Below, in pieces: positions 47,974 to 58,746 of a DNA stretch of 64,000 nt. Every line of letters starts with the position of its first letter. Positions within the stretch are counted from its first letter, which is position 1. The stretch comes from Tetradesmus obliquus. Its lineage: Eukaryota; Chlorophyta; Chlorophyceae; Sphaeropleales; Scenedesmaceae. The DNA lies in NCBI GenBank assembly GCA_030272155.1, contig CP126191.1, positions 6,904,501 through 6,968,500 on the forward strand, in the 5' to 3' direction. Made by a program: the position numbers and the translations under genes. Under the pieces are notes generated by a model. It was not told the origin of the DNA, ran no database searches, and was given only the letters and a program-made list of their open reading frames with translations.

Positions 47974-50755
47974 ATGGCATCTGCAGCACCACACGCTGAG
48001 ATGCTGGCTGCCTTCCCCTACCCGCCCTATGAAATTCAACAGCAGCTCATGATCAACCTGTATGAAGCACTGCAACAGAAACAAGTCGGTCTATTTGAAA
48101 GTCCTACAGGTACGGTGGATGCTTGGTACATGAGTGCTCTGCTCTGCTGCTGTCATGCCTGCTGCTGCTAGCACTGTTGCTGCTTCAACTACAGGCACAG
48201 GGAAAACACTGAGCATCATCTGCAGCACTTTGAAATGGTTGGAGGATGAGCATCAAGCTCTGGCAGCAGCAGCTGCTGCTGAAGCCGCAAAGGCAGCAGG
48301 TAGGCGTACACACAGGCCAGGACATCTGACGCCAGGTGTTATGCAACTGTACTGCTTGTTAGGCGAGCATGTGCTTGGAAGGCAAGGACATGCAGGAACT
48401 AATAGCAAGTTGAACGCAGGATGTAATCCTCGTTATGCTTGGTGTGCTGTGCAGAGGAGGATGCAGCACTGCCTGATTGGATGCAGAACTTTGGGGGCAA
48501 CCATCCTGCAGCACAGCCAGACCATCAGCCAGCGCAGAAGGCGAAGCAGGTGGACTGCAGCTGTTACAGTTGGTGGTTCTGACCATGTATAAACATAGCT
48601 GTGTTACAAGACCAACCGTGGTGTTCCGTTGCGTAGCTGGCATGTGTAGTTGTTGTCCAGGACTGCAATGCAGACACCAGCAGCAGCGGCATCGCGCCAC
48701 ACCCAACAGTGAGGTTGCCGCCAACTGCCCGCCACGCAGAGCAATAAGCAGCAGCAGCGGCGGCAAGTCCAAGTGCTGGACGAGCATGGCAATGACATAT
48801 CAGAATTCCTTGTTGATGCTGACGGAGCAGCAGCTGGTGGCGCAACCGGCAGCAAACGCACAGCAACAGAGTCCGGCTACATCAGCAGCAGCAGCGATGA
48901 AGATAGCACTGCAGCAGCAGTGCAAGCTGCTGAAGATGCTGCGGCAGCACCAGGAGAGGGAAGTGCTGCAGCAGCAGCAGCAGCAGCAGCGGAGCGGCGG
49001 CAGCCTCAGCTCATCTTCTGCAGCCGCACGCACTCGCAGCTGTCGCAGTTTGTTGGGGAGCTGCACCGCACACGCTTTGCTGACAGCGTGATGCTGGTGG
49101 CGGTGGGCTCGCGCAGGAACCTGTGCGTGAACGACGAGGTGGGCGGGGAGTGACGCAGCCGGCAGGGGCAGCAGCGGCCAGCAGCAGCAGCAGGTGGCAG
49201 CGGCAGCAGGATGGTCTCATGTCACATCACGCAAATGCAGTACATCTGTTATGTGCACTGAAATGTTGTGAGCACATATTGGTTGATCCATTTGGTCATG
49301 CCTGTTGGACCCCGACTTAGGTTAGCATGGAGGTAGCCTAAAACCATTGTACTAAAACAGTCATTTTGCTGCTGAATGTGCTGCTGCAGGTGCTGCGGCT
49401 GGGTGAGCTGTCCCAGATCAACGAGCGCTGCCTGGACCTGCAGCGCAGCAGGGCCTCCAGCAGCCGCAAGGCAGCAGCAGCAGCAGCAGCTAGCACATCC
49501 GCCGCAGCTAGCGACAGCAAGGGTGGCGTGGTGGGCCTGATGCAGCAGCCGGCCAAGCAGCGCAGCCGGCAGCGGCAGCGGCAGGCGAAGGCCGGCTGCC
49601 CCTTCCTGGCTGTTGAGGGCGGTGCTGCTGCCTGGGAGGAGTTTGGGGAGCTGGTGCTGGCTGCGCCTATTGATGTGGAGGAGCTGGCCAGCATGGGCCG
49701 CAGGAAGAAGGTGAGCGCGGGGCGCCAGGCCATGCGCAGCATTGGTTTGTTTGCACTCTGTTGCGATGGGAAGCCTCTCCGATATATGTACATCAACCCA
49801 TGCATCCCAGGTGATTGCACACTGCTATGGCTTTGGCCCATCCAAATCTGCTGCTGCGACTCTCGCACTGCGCACGGCCTTTGAAGATCGTAAACATCGA
49901 TTCAATGCTGTCCTGTCTTCCGCCTGCGCCTCTTCCTGGTGTGCCGCATGTTGCGCACATTGCGCTGCAGGCGTGCCCCTATTACGGCTCGCGGCGTGCC
50001 GTGCCTGCTGTTGACGTGGTGCTTGCGCCCTACAGCTCCGTGCTGCTGCCTGAGGCCCGCGACAGCCTGGGCATCCAGCTGCAGGGCAGCGTGGTGGTGT
50101 TTGATGAGGCACATAACTTGCTGGACGCCATCAACGGCGCACACAGCACCGCAGTGTCAGGTGGGCGATGCGGGTGCATCGACGTCTGCTGGAACATACT
50201 GTGGTGGGCAGATGATTTTAATGGTGATGCTGTTGAGGCGTCTGTTAACTGCCGACCACCTGCATGTAAGTGCCGGCTGGTCCAGCCTGGACTGGTGCCC
50301 ACACTGCTGCACCGCGTGTGCAGCTGCATTGTCAGGGCCCTGTTCCTGCAAGTTGCTGCTCAGCACGTGTCTCCGGCTCACCCACACCGCTGTGCTGCGC
50401 TCTGCTGTGCTGCGCTGCTTGTTTATGGCGCTTGCTGCAGCCTGGCAGCTGTTGTCTGTGCAGCGCAGCCTGAGCGCGTACTTTGAGCGCTTCAAGGCCT
50501 TCCTGGCCCCCACCAATGCACAGAACCTGCAGCTGCTGCTGCGCATTGCAGCAGCACTGCACGGCTGCCTGGCCCGGCAGCAGCAGCAGCAGGCGACAAC
50601 CAGCCAGCCTGCTGCAGGTCTTGCTGCTGCTGCTGCCGGGCGTGTGGTGGGTGTGAATGACCTGCTGTTTGACTTGGGGCTGGACAACGTGAACATGTTT
50701 GAGCTGGCGCGCTGGGTGAGGGACAACAAGATGGCCTTCAAGGTGTGGGCTTGGT

Positions 50756-50822
<67 letters not shown>

Positions 50823-51197
50823 GATGTGTTTAGAGTCTCAAAAGTGCCATGCGCATTGTGAATCGCAGCATGCAGTGCAGGCCGCGCAAGTGTGCCATGG
50901 CTGGCATAACACGTGCCACCCCACGTTGTGGAACTGTGCAACGCAGCATGAGCCAGCATGTGAGCTGCAAATGGCTGCCTGCATGTACAGGTTATGGCAG
51001 CTTCCTGACGTGCCGCATGCTCGTCTGCTGCTGCTGGCTTGCACATGCAGGTGTCTGGCTACACTGCAGTGGCAGTGGGCCAGGCAGCTGGCAGCGTAGA
51101 ACTGCAGCAGAACAAAAAACAGCAGCAGCAGCAGCAGCAGCAGAAGCAGCAGGCCTCCGAGGTCACCAATGCTGAGGCAGACGCTGGCCCGCAATCT

Positions 51198-51237
<40 letters not shown>

Positions 51238-53482
51238 TGGGTCAGCTGTCTGCGCGTGATGGCGTGTCAGCCATCCACAGCTTTGTCTCGTTCCTGCTGT
51301 CACTCACCAGCACAGACGCAGACGGCCGCGTCATCATAGAGCCAGCAGCAGCAACACCACCAGCACCAGCAGCAGCAACAGCAGCAATAGGCGACAGCAC
51401 GAGAGAAGCTGACCTGTCATCGTCAGCAGCAGCGCAGCCTGCGCGGGGCGGCCGCATGCGCTACGTGCTGCTCAACGCCGCGCGGCACTTCGGCCGGCTG
51501 CTGGCCAGCGCGCGCAGCGTGCTGCTGGTCTCTGGCACGCTGGCGCCTGTTGAGGGCCTGCGCGCGCAGCTCTTCCCCGACCTGCCCCCGGAGCGCCTGC
51601 GGCACTTTGAGTGCGGCCACGTGGTGCCGCCTGATCAGCTGCTGGCTGTGTGTGTTGGCGCGGGGCCCTCCGGCAAAGCCCTCAACCTGCGGCACGAGTC
51701 GCGGGGTGATGGTGCGGTGATAGATGAGCTTGGGCAGCTGCTGCTGAACCTTGCGGCTGTTGTGCCAGAGGGCCTGGTGGTGTTTGCGCCCAGCTTTGGG
51801 TATTTGGAGGCGCTGGCGGGCCGCTGGCAGGGCAGTGGGCTGCTGGCACGGCTGCAGCAGCGCAAGCAGCTGTTCAGGTGGGGCGAGGGAGGGAGCGGAC
51901 GGCGGCTGCGACTGCAGGTCATTGGTGCATGCATGCGGAAGATGCGCAGTGGGATGAGGCGGCCGTGGTGGTGGCTGGCAGGCTGTGCGGTGGTGCTGCG
52001 TGTGACAGGCAGCTGGGCTTGACAGGTGGCTGAATGTGGCTGCGGGTGCCATGGCAACTGGCATGCTGCAGCGAACATGCGATGTGAGGGATACCTCCTT
52101 TGAAGTGCACAAAATCTCCTGCTGCCCTTGCTGCGGTTGCTGCTGCTGCTGCCTGCTCTGCAGGGAGCCCAGGTCAGCCACTGAGGTTGAGCAGGTTCTG
52201 ACAGCATACGCAGCCGCCTGCTGCCCCGCAGCAGCCACGCCTGCACAGCAGCCCAGCACCCAGGCAGCGGCAGCGCCTGCTGCAGGGGGCAGCGCTGCAG
52301 GCCCCAGTGGCGCTGTGATGCTGTGCGTGGTGGGTGGCAAGCTGTCAGAGGGCATCAACTTTGGTGATGGCCTGGGCAGGTGAGGCACCCACAGTGCAGC
52401 AGCAGCTCAACAGCTGGCGAGGCATGCTGCGGTTGCGTGCTGCTGCTTGTATGTGCTGCCTGTCTCGCAATGTACTGCATAAATTCACAACCAGTTTACG
52501 TCCTCTGCTTACATGTATAATGCAAACGTATGCACACGCTATGTCTACAACTGCTATTGTGATAGCATGGTGTGGGCATGCGCACGACCAGTGTATGCGG
52601 CTGTTCCACATCCAGTGATGCACCTGGCATGACGAGCCTCACACTGCCAAATGCTGCTGCTGCTGCTGCTGCTGCTGCTGTGGGCCTGGCGCACTGATGC
52701 TTGCCAGGTGTGTGGTGATGCTGGGCATGCCCTACCCCAACCCCAGCGACCCTGAGCTCAAGGAGAGGATGGCATACCTGGACAAGCAGGCGGCAGCAGC
52801 AGCAGCACCAGCAGCAGCAGCATCGGCAGCACCACCACCACCAGCGGTATCGGCAGCGGTAGGAGCACAGCACAATCACTCAGCCCAACTGCAGGAGCAG
52901 GCAGATCAGCAACAGCCCGAGCAGCAGCAGATGGAGGCGGTCCCGCGGCAGGTGTCCGCATTTCAGGTAGTCAATGCGGGCCGAAGCTTGGCAGCTTCAG
53001 CCAGCAGCAGCAGCACTGCCAAGCAGCAGAAGCCAGTGCCTGCAGTGCAGGACTCGTCGGCGGCAGCAGCTGCAGACCCTGCTGGTGCTGCGGGTGCAAC
53101 TGGCAGCAGTGATGTGCCCAGCCAGCTGCACCAGGACAGGCCCGCTCAGCAGCAACAGCAGCGGCGGCGGCGGTTGCTGACTGGGCGTGACTACTATGAC
53201 GACCTGTGCTTCAAGGCAGTCAACCAGTGTGTGGGAAGGGTGGTGCGGCATAAGGGCGACTACGCAGCAGTAGTCATGGTGGACAGCCGCTGGGTGGCAG
53301 GGCCTGCACAGTGGGCAGCAGCACAGCAGCAGCAGCAGCAGCAGCAAGGCGGCAGGCAGCTGCCCGTGCAGAAGCTGCCTGGCTGGGTGCAGCGGTCGTT
53401 TGTGCCGACAGCTGGCGAGTTTGGGCAGGCTTACAAGCTGCTGGCGCAGTTCTACGCACGGCAGAGGCAGCGCACAGCATGA
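47974..53482 (+). CDS. DDX11: Fe-S superfamily 2 DNA helicase, DDX11/CHL1 type
   Basis: Ten exons: 47974-48109, 48195-48299, 48455-48549, 48740-49138, 49390-49710, 49971-50160, 50441-50742, 51051-51877, 52164-52379 and 52708-53482. All junctions are GT-AG in phase, giving 1121 residues (human DDX11 has about 970). This XPD-family 5'-3' helicase acts in sister-chromatid cohesion and replication repair. Walker A FESPTGTGKTLSIICS spans exons 1-2 and motif Ia is FCSRTHSQLSQF. The four Fe-S cysteines are in GSRRNLCVND, INERCLDLQRS, KAGCPFL and ACPYYGSR. Walker B is VVVFDEAHNLLD. Then come LLVSGTLAPVEG, GLVVFAPSFGYLEAL, GGKLSEGINFGDGLGRCVV and motif VI QCVGRVVRHKGDYA. RVVGVNDLLFDLGLDNVNMF is the DDX11-specific segment that separates it from XPD, RTEL1 and FANCJ. 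The extra length is Ala/Gln/Ser low complexity from CAG runs in loops. Confidence 0.95.
50758..50820. repeat. (GCT)21 microsatellite in helicase intron
   Basis: An uninterrupted GCT run of 63 bases begins 15 bases inside the intron that follows the exon ending at 50742. A (CAG)13 run in the next exon, about 51198-51236, is translated as polyglutamine. Confidence 0.9.
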
Positions 53483-53973
53483 TCTGAGACTATGCACCTC
53501 TGTGAGGTGCTATGGTGCGTGTGAGGCGCTGGGCAGCAGCCTGCTGTGAGCACACGCTATGTGTCGTCCGTGTTCTGTTACAGTTGCAGGGTCCAGGTCC
53601 AATGCCCTGGCATGGTGTGCCCCCTCCCTGTCTTCTTGTAGGGGTGCTCCCTTGTATGGCTGAGTGTCATTTTCAACCACAAAAGGTCTTTTACAATTGT
53701 GCACCTGCGTTTCTGAGTTGACGTGGTAGAGACTTCTCAGCAGTGCAGAGGCAGCATCAGCAGCACTGGCGAGACCCGTTGCTCCCCTGATCAAGTAGTT
53801 ATTCGGTTCGATCGCTATAACTTGTCGTATTAAAGTCCGAAACGTTTGCTTCTAGTCAGGCAAAATCACATGTCCAGGTGCGCGAAGTTTGCGTGCATGC
53901 ACCTGTCTTAGATCGTTTGTTGTTCGCTGAATACGTGAACTACTTTTGTTTGCGTGCGCACTGCAGCTGTCGG
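53483..53973. other. spacer between helicase and thylakoid-protein genes
   Basis: Both flanking genes are on the plus strand. These 491 bases hold the helicase 3' UTR and the next promoter. An AT-rich patch at 53800-53840 (ctataacttgtcgtattaaa) is the best promoter candidate. No TGTAA signal was seen. Confidence 0.5.
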
Positions 53974-55557
53974 ATGCTGCAAAGCAGCTGCTGGGTGCCG
54001 AGAGTGTCGAAGCCCCAGCAGCGTGCACTCCGCCCGCTGCATGCACAGTGCCTGTGCAAGCTGAGCGATGGGTCAGACCAGCGCAAACCACTTTCAAGGC
54101 AACCCGCTAGGTGAGACAGAACAGCCTGTGCAACAGCAGGACAGCAGCAGTGGAGATGCGCATCAGGGCATCGACATGGCTGGAACTCGGGTTGAGCATG
54201 CTGTCTGCACTGGTGGCAACGTAGTCAACATGACTATGGCACACTGCACCTGCACAGCACAGCTCAGCATGCTGTCAGCTGCATAGACCAGCAGCATCAC
54301 TGTTGCACCATGGCCACAGCTGACCATGCGCTGCTGTCTCTCTGGTTGCAGGGTGCAGCTGCCAGTGCCGCTCCCGCGCCTGCTGGCAGGCTGCGGTGCT
54401 GCTGCCGCGTCGCTGCTGCTGCCGCTGCTGCCAGCCTGGGCCTCCGACTCGTTTGACTACACAGACACCTACTTGGACTCGAGTGTGGCAGAGTCCCCAG
54501 ACATCTTGGGCACGCTGCTGATTGTGGTGGTGACCTACTTCACTGTAATGCTGCTGTACCTCTGGCTGTCCAGCTTCCTGGATGAGGTGAGCAACAGCGG
54601 CAGCAGCAGCAACAGCAGCAACCGGAAGGATTTGGGGGTTAGCAGCAGCAGGTGTAAGCAGGTAGCAACTCTGCCAGTAGACCAATTGCTGATGCAGTGC
54701 AATGGAGTGCATGCTGTTGCATGCAGGAGCAGTGTGCTGTGGGTGCACACCGCGAGCTACTCCTGCCATGGCGCTGAGTATTGTTATATGTTGTTGTGTG
54801 TTGCTTGTGCTGCTGCAACAGGAGGATGCAGCAGCTGGTGGCAGCAACGGCAAGCAGCAGAGCCCATCTGACCGGGCTGAGCTGCCGCCAAGCTATGGCG
54901 AGTTTTTGGACGCACACGTCCGCAGGTGGGTGGCAGCTGTAGAGACATGACACACAGCAGCGCCCCTAGCGGCATGCAGCTAACCGCCACATGCATTCAA
55001 ACCAGTGCAGTGCAGAAACTTAGCTGCAGTGTTGCACAGCACCCCGCGTACATGACACCAGGCCATTGCGCACCCGCAACAGCAGCAGCAGCTGACCATT
55101 GCTGCTCCTTGTGGTGGCTGCACCACTCCTGCTCTCCGCACATCTCCTCTGCACCGCCTGCGTGCCTGTGCCCTGCAGCTATGTGGCCCCCGGGGCGCCG
55201 CGGCCGGGCCGCGTGGCGGCGCTGCGGGAGCTGGGCCAGGGCCAGCCGCTGGAGGGCGAGGACCTGCCGGGGCTCAAGGCGCGCCTGGCTGCTGGCGCGG
55301 CTGAGGCGCTGGACCAGCAGATGAGGTGCGGCGGGAGCGTACGGGGCAGAGGGCGCTGTATGGCTGTCGTGCTGCGCATTTGTGCACGCTGTACAGCGAT
55401 GTCGCGCTGCTGCTTGAATCGTCATGTACTTGCGTCAACGGAATCAATAGCGCATAACGTTATTGCTGCTGCTGTAGGGACTGTGAGCGGCTGGTGCGCA
55501 CCAAGCTGCTGTCGCGCAAGCTGGGCTTCGGGCCAGCACGCACAGCAGCAGCCAGCC

Positions 55558-55604
<47 letters not shown>

Positions 55605-56229
55605 GGTGATGGCGCGCAGCAGCGGCACCAGCCTGATGTGGCTGCGCTGCTGAGTGCGACGGTGCTGTCGTCCCCCGGGGGCCTGAGCAGCCCCGCCCAC
55701 CGCGCTGAGATAGACAAGCTGATTGAGCAGCATCTGGACGATCTGGTGAGAGGATTTGCAAGACGCAGCTGACATTTACCAGCGTCCCATCATTGCTATT
55801 GATGCGTCAGCTGCATGCAGGTTGCTGGCTTCGGCGCTGTGTCGGGCTATGCTGTGCTTGAGCATGGTGACAGTGCGTCATCGTCTACTGTGCACCGCAT
55901 GTCGTAGGCATGTTGTGCTGCTGTTAACTCGACTACTGGAGGCCTGCACGCACACGTTTAGGGTGCGGAAGTAGCTGATCGAGTCGCTTACATGACTGCC
56001 GTCTGCTGCTGCTGCTGCTGCTGCCTCTTCTGCTGCCGCGCAGCTGCCGCCCGGCAACGGCTCCTTCCAGGACGACCTGGTGGTGCGGCAGGTGCTGCGG
56101 CGGCTGGTGGGCACGCTGGTGGTGGAGGAGGCGCTGCTGCTGCTGGAGGGCGTGGACGCGGGGCGGCGCGCCCTGGAGGAGGGCGCGGGCGCAGCCAAGC
56201 CCGCCAGCAAGCACTGGGCGCTGTGGTAG
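53974..56229 (+). CDS. predicted thylakoid-targeted membrane protein, unknown function
   Basis: Six exons, 53974-54110, 54352-54586, 54822-54925, 55179-55325, 55478-55745 and 56044-56229, all in phase, encode 358 residues. The N-terminus looks bipartite. First comes a Ser/Arg/Gln-rich plastid transit region of about 46 residues (MLQSSCWVPRVSKPQQRALR). Then follows a lumenal-type signal, a twin-hydrophobic segment ending LLLPLLPAWA before SDSFDYTD. One membrane span, ILGTLLIVVVTYFTVMLLYL, leads to a stroma-type soluble region: ELPPSYGEFLDAHVRR, DLPGLKARLAAGAAEALDQQ, CERLVRTKLLSRKLGFGP, a polyserine run from (AGC)n, and helical DDLVVRQVLRRLVGTLVVEE near the C-terminus. The protein ends KHWALW. 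I recognise no enzyme family. Consistent phase over five introns supports a real gene, and targeting is an inference from composition. Confidence 0.72.
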
Positions 56230-57839
56230 GGTGGAGCCAGCAGGGGTGGTTGCTGAGGGTGGCCTGGCAGCAGCGGCTGGGAGGCTGGATGCGGTGGCTA
56301 GTTGCAGGCAGCTGCTGTTGTGTGCGCAGTCGTCAGACAAATCGCGCTGTGTGGTTGGCTGGGTGAAAGGAGGGGCCGTGGCAGGTGGTGCTGCAGCAGG
56401 GGCTGGGTGCCAGCAGGGTGATGCATGGGCGAGCCTGGCCTTGCAGGCTGCGGTTGCTGTGGAGGTGTCGAAACTGGTGGGGAGTCGGCGGCAGCTGTTC
56501 AGTGCTGTGCTGGTGCTTGTCAGGTAGATGGTGTTGCAGGAGATGCAAAGGTTGTAGCTGAGTTGTGAGTGTGTTGCTTGCAGGCAGGACAGTGTAGGAA
56601 CCGGTGCAGTGTGTTGGTTGCTCAGGTACGGTTTATGCACACAGTTTGATGCACTTTGCGCAACACAGGATGCCAGCGTCGTGGCTGAAAAGGGTGGTTT
56701 TGGCTTGGCCTTTGTTTGTCTGATTATCGGCACTCCCAGCGCGTGCTTTGGCCCTGTAGGTTGTCAATGTGTCACCAGTCATCCTTTCAGCAGGTGCTAC
56801 TATTGAGGCAGCAGCAGCGGGAGGTGGTCGTGGTATCATCACTAAGCACTGCAGACGTTGGGCACCCTTTGCTTGTGGGCTGCATGGTCGGCAGGGCAAG
56901 TGCTTTGGTCAGTGCTAGCATCATCACAGTGGGGTTGTTGGCATGGTGTGCGGTTCGTCCTTAATGGTGGCAGCGCCTCGTCACTACGGTGCAGGCTTGA
57001 TAGATGGCTGCTGCACAGCCTGCTTAAGTCCACTACTACATGTACAATGACAACTGTTTGTCAACACTGATTGAGCATGTTTGCAAGCAACAAGTAATTG
57101 TTGGCCGCTGGCACTCATGTCGTCTTTGGCAATGTGTACGGGTGGCTACCTGCAGTCATTCTCCTTGTCCTTCAACACTCGCAGGGATGCATCAGGGTGT
57201 TGCTTACAGCGTATCATGTCTGGCGGCACATCGCTGGGGTGCTTGTATTCGTCCTTGTTGCATCATCTTCCCGCATGGTTTGTCGTATCGATAACATATT
57301 CACGCATTGCCTGCCAGCTAGTATAGGTCGTAACCTACCCTTTGCAAGATGCATGGCCATAGCATGTGACAGGTGCACAGCACGACTCCTGCAAGTTGCT
57401 GCAGAGCAGTTGAGCTGGATGTTGGTGCATGGGGTTTGCGTACTTGCACTGTTACAACAACAGCTTGCTGCAGGCAGGGTTCTTGACTACTATCTTACGT
57501 GGGTTGCTGCTAGTGTTTTTCCAGCATCTTGCAACAGCATATATTGGCCTTGCAACGCGGCTATCCCTAGAAAAGTGCTGCTCCTTTGTGCAGTTTGTGC
57601 TGGGGTGTGTCGGCAGCTTTTGCTTCAGCTGCATGCAGCTTGTGCAGAACAGTAGTCGGCCCAGCACGTGAGCCAGAGTACCCGTTAGAACAACACCAAA
57701 CGTTCCTTGTTTGTTTAACTCGCTGTCACGCCTTCACTCTTTGTAGATCACTGCAAACATCTGCCGTTCCGTACTTTGCTTCGACATGCACGCATGCTAG
57801 CCTGCTTTCCGTGATTCTGGAACGCAGCGCAACACGGCG
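56230..57839. other. intergenic, GT-rich, no supported gene
   Basis: Downstream of the thylakoid-type gene and upstream of the translocase gene. The plus strand is strongly G+T-rich, so it gives hydrophobic open frames (longest 57098-57655) without motifs or conserved features. It probably holds a long 3' UTR and the translocase promoter near 57660-57839. Confidence 0.5.
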
Positions 57840-58713
57840 ATGATGAGCCATAAAGTCATATTTTCAGTGTTCGTAGTGATGGCTGCCTGCCATGAGCTAA
57901 CGTGCTGTTGGCAGAGGCGTTTGCTGCAGCAACGTAGGCCAACAGCAGCAGCATGCCAGGCTGTACAAAACACAAGAAATTCGCATGTTGTGTGCGGCTT
58001 ACAAACAGTAAATTTTTTTAAAAGAAAACCAGGCATCGTTTTGAGCGTGCCTGGCACACGCGGCGGCAGCACCAGCAGCAGCTGCAGCAACGGCGCCCAT
58101 GCAGCAGCAGGGGTGAGTCATACGCACGGTCAGTTTGCAACATACTTGAGTAGCATAAGCACGACTGGGTATCGTGCTGCTCCTCCTACAGTGAAAGTAG
58201 CAGCAGCAGGGCCGGATGCAGCGGCGTCTAGCTCGGCGATGGGCAACATGAGACCAGGTGGCAGCAGCAGCACCCCACAGCACCTGGAACAAGGGCAGCA
58301 GCAGCAGCAGCAGCGTGCACCAAACATGTCTGGGCTGCCCAACCCGCTGCAGCTGCTGTTTGGCAAGTCCTGGAGGAAGGCGGTGCTGCTGTCGGTGCTG
58401 TTCTTCGCCAGCACCTTCATCTTCACCATGCTGCAGGTGGGGCGTACTGCACCAGTAGTGTGACTGCATCAGTCGCACTACCAGTATGATGCTGTGTCAC
58501 TCACGCAGGCATACGTGAACAGAGACACTGCAGGAGCCCCTGTTGCTGCTAAGGAGCTGTACGCATACAGTGCCGCACATGGCCGATCACTTGTGTTTGC
58601 GGTTGCTGGCGAAGAGCCGCAGGCACTGTGCTGCACATGCTGCATCTCAGGCAGCAGTCACACACCACCCTTACGCTGTCACTAGCAGTCATCAGCGGCC
58701 CTGTAACCCCACA

Positions 58714-58746
<33 letters not shown>

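Noticed and set aside
53785-53835. tRNA B-box-like ggttcgatcgc
   Set aside because: No matching A box, anticodon arm or acceptor stem upstream.
57098-57655. 185-codon plus-strand open frame with hydrophobic stretches
   Set aside because: The region is GT-rich, which yields Val/Leu/Cys-rich translations by composition alone. No motif or splice support.
58109-58190. Possible intron in the first translocase exon (donor GTGAGT at 58113, acceptor ctcctacag)
   Set aside because: Joining these sites shifts phase and gives an immediate stop, so the exon was kept whole.
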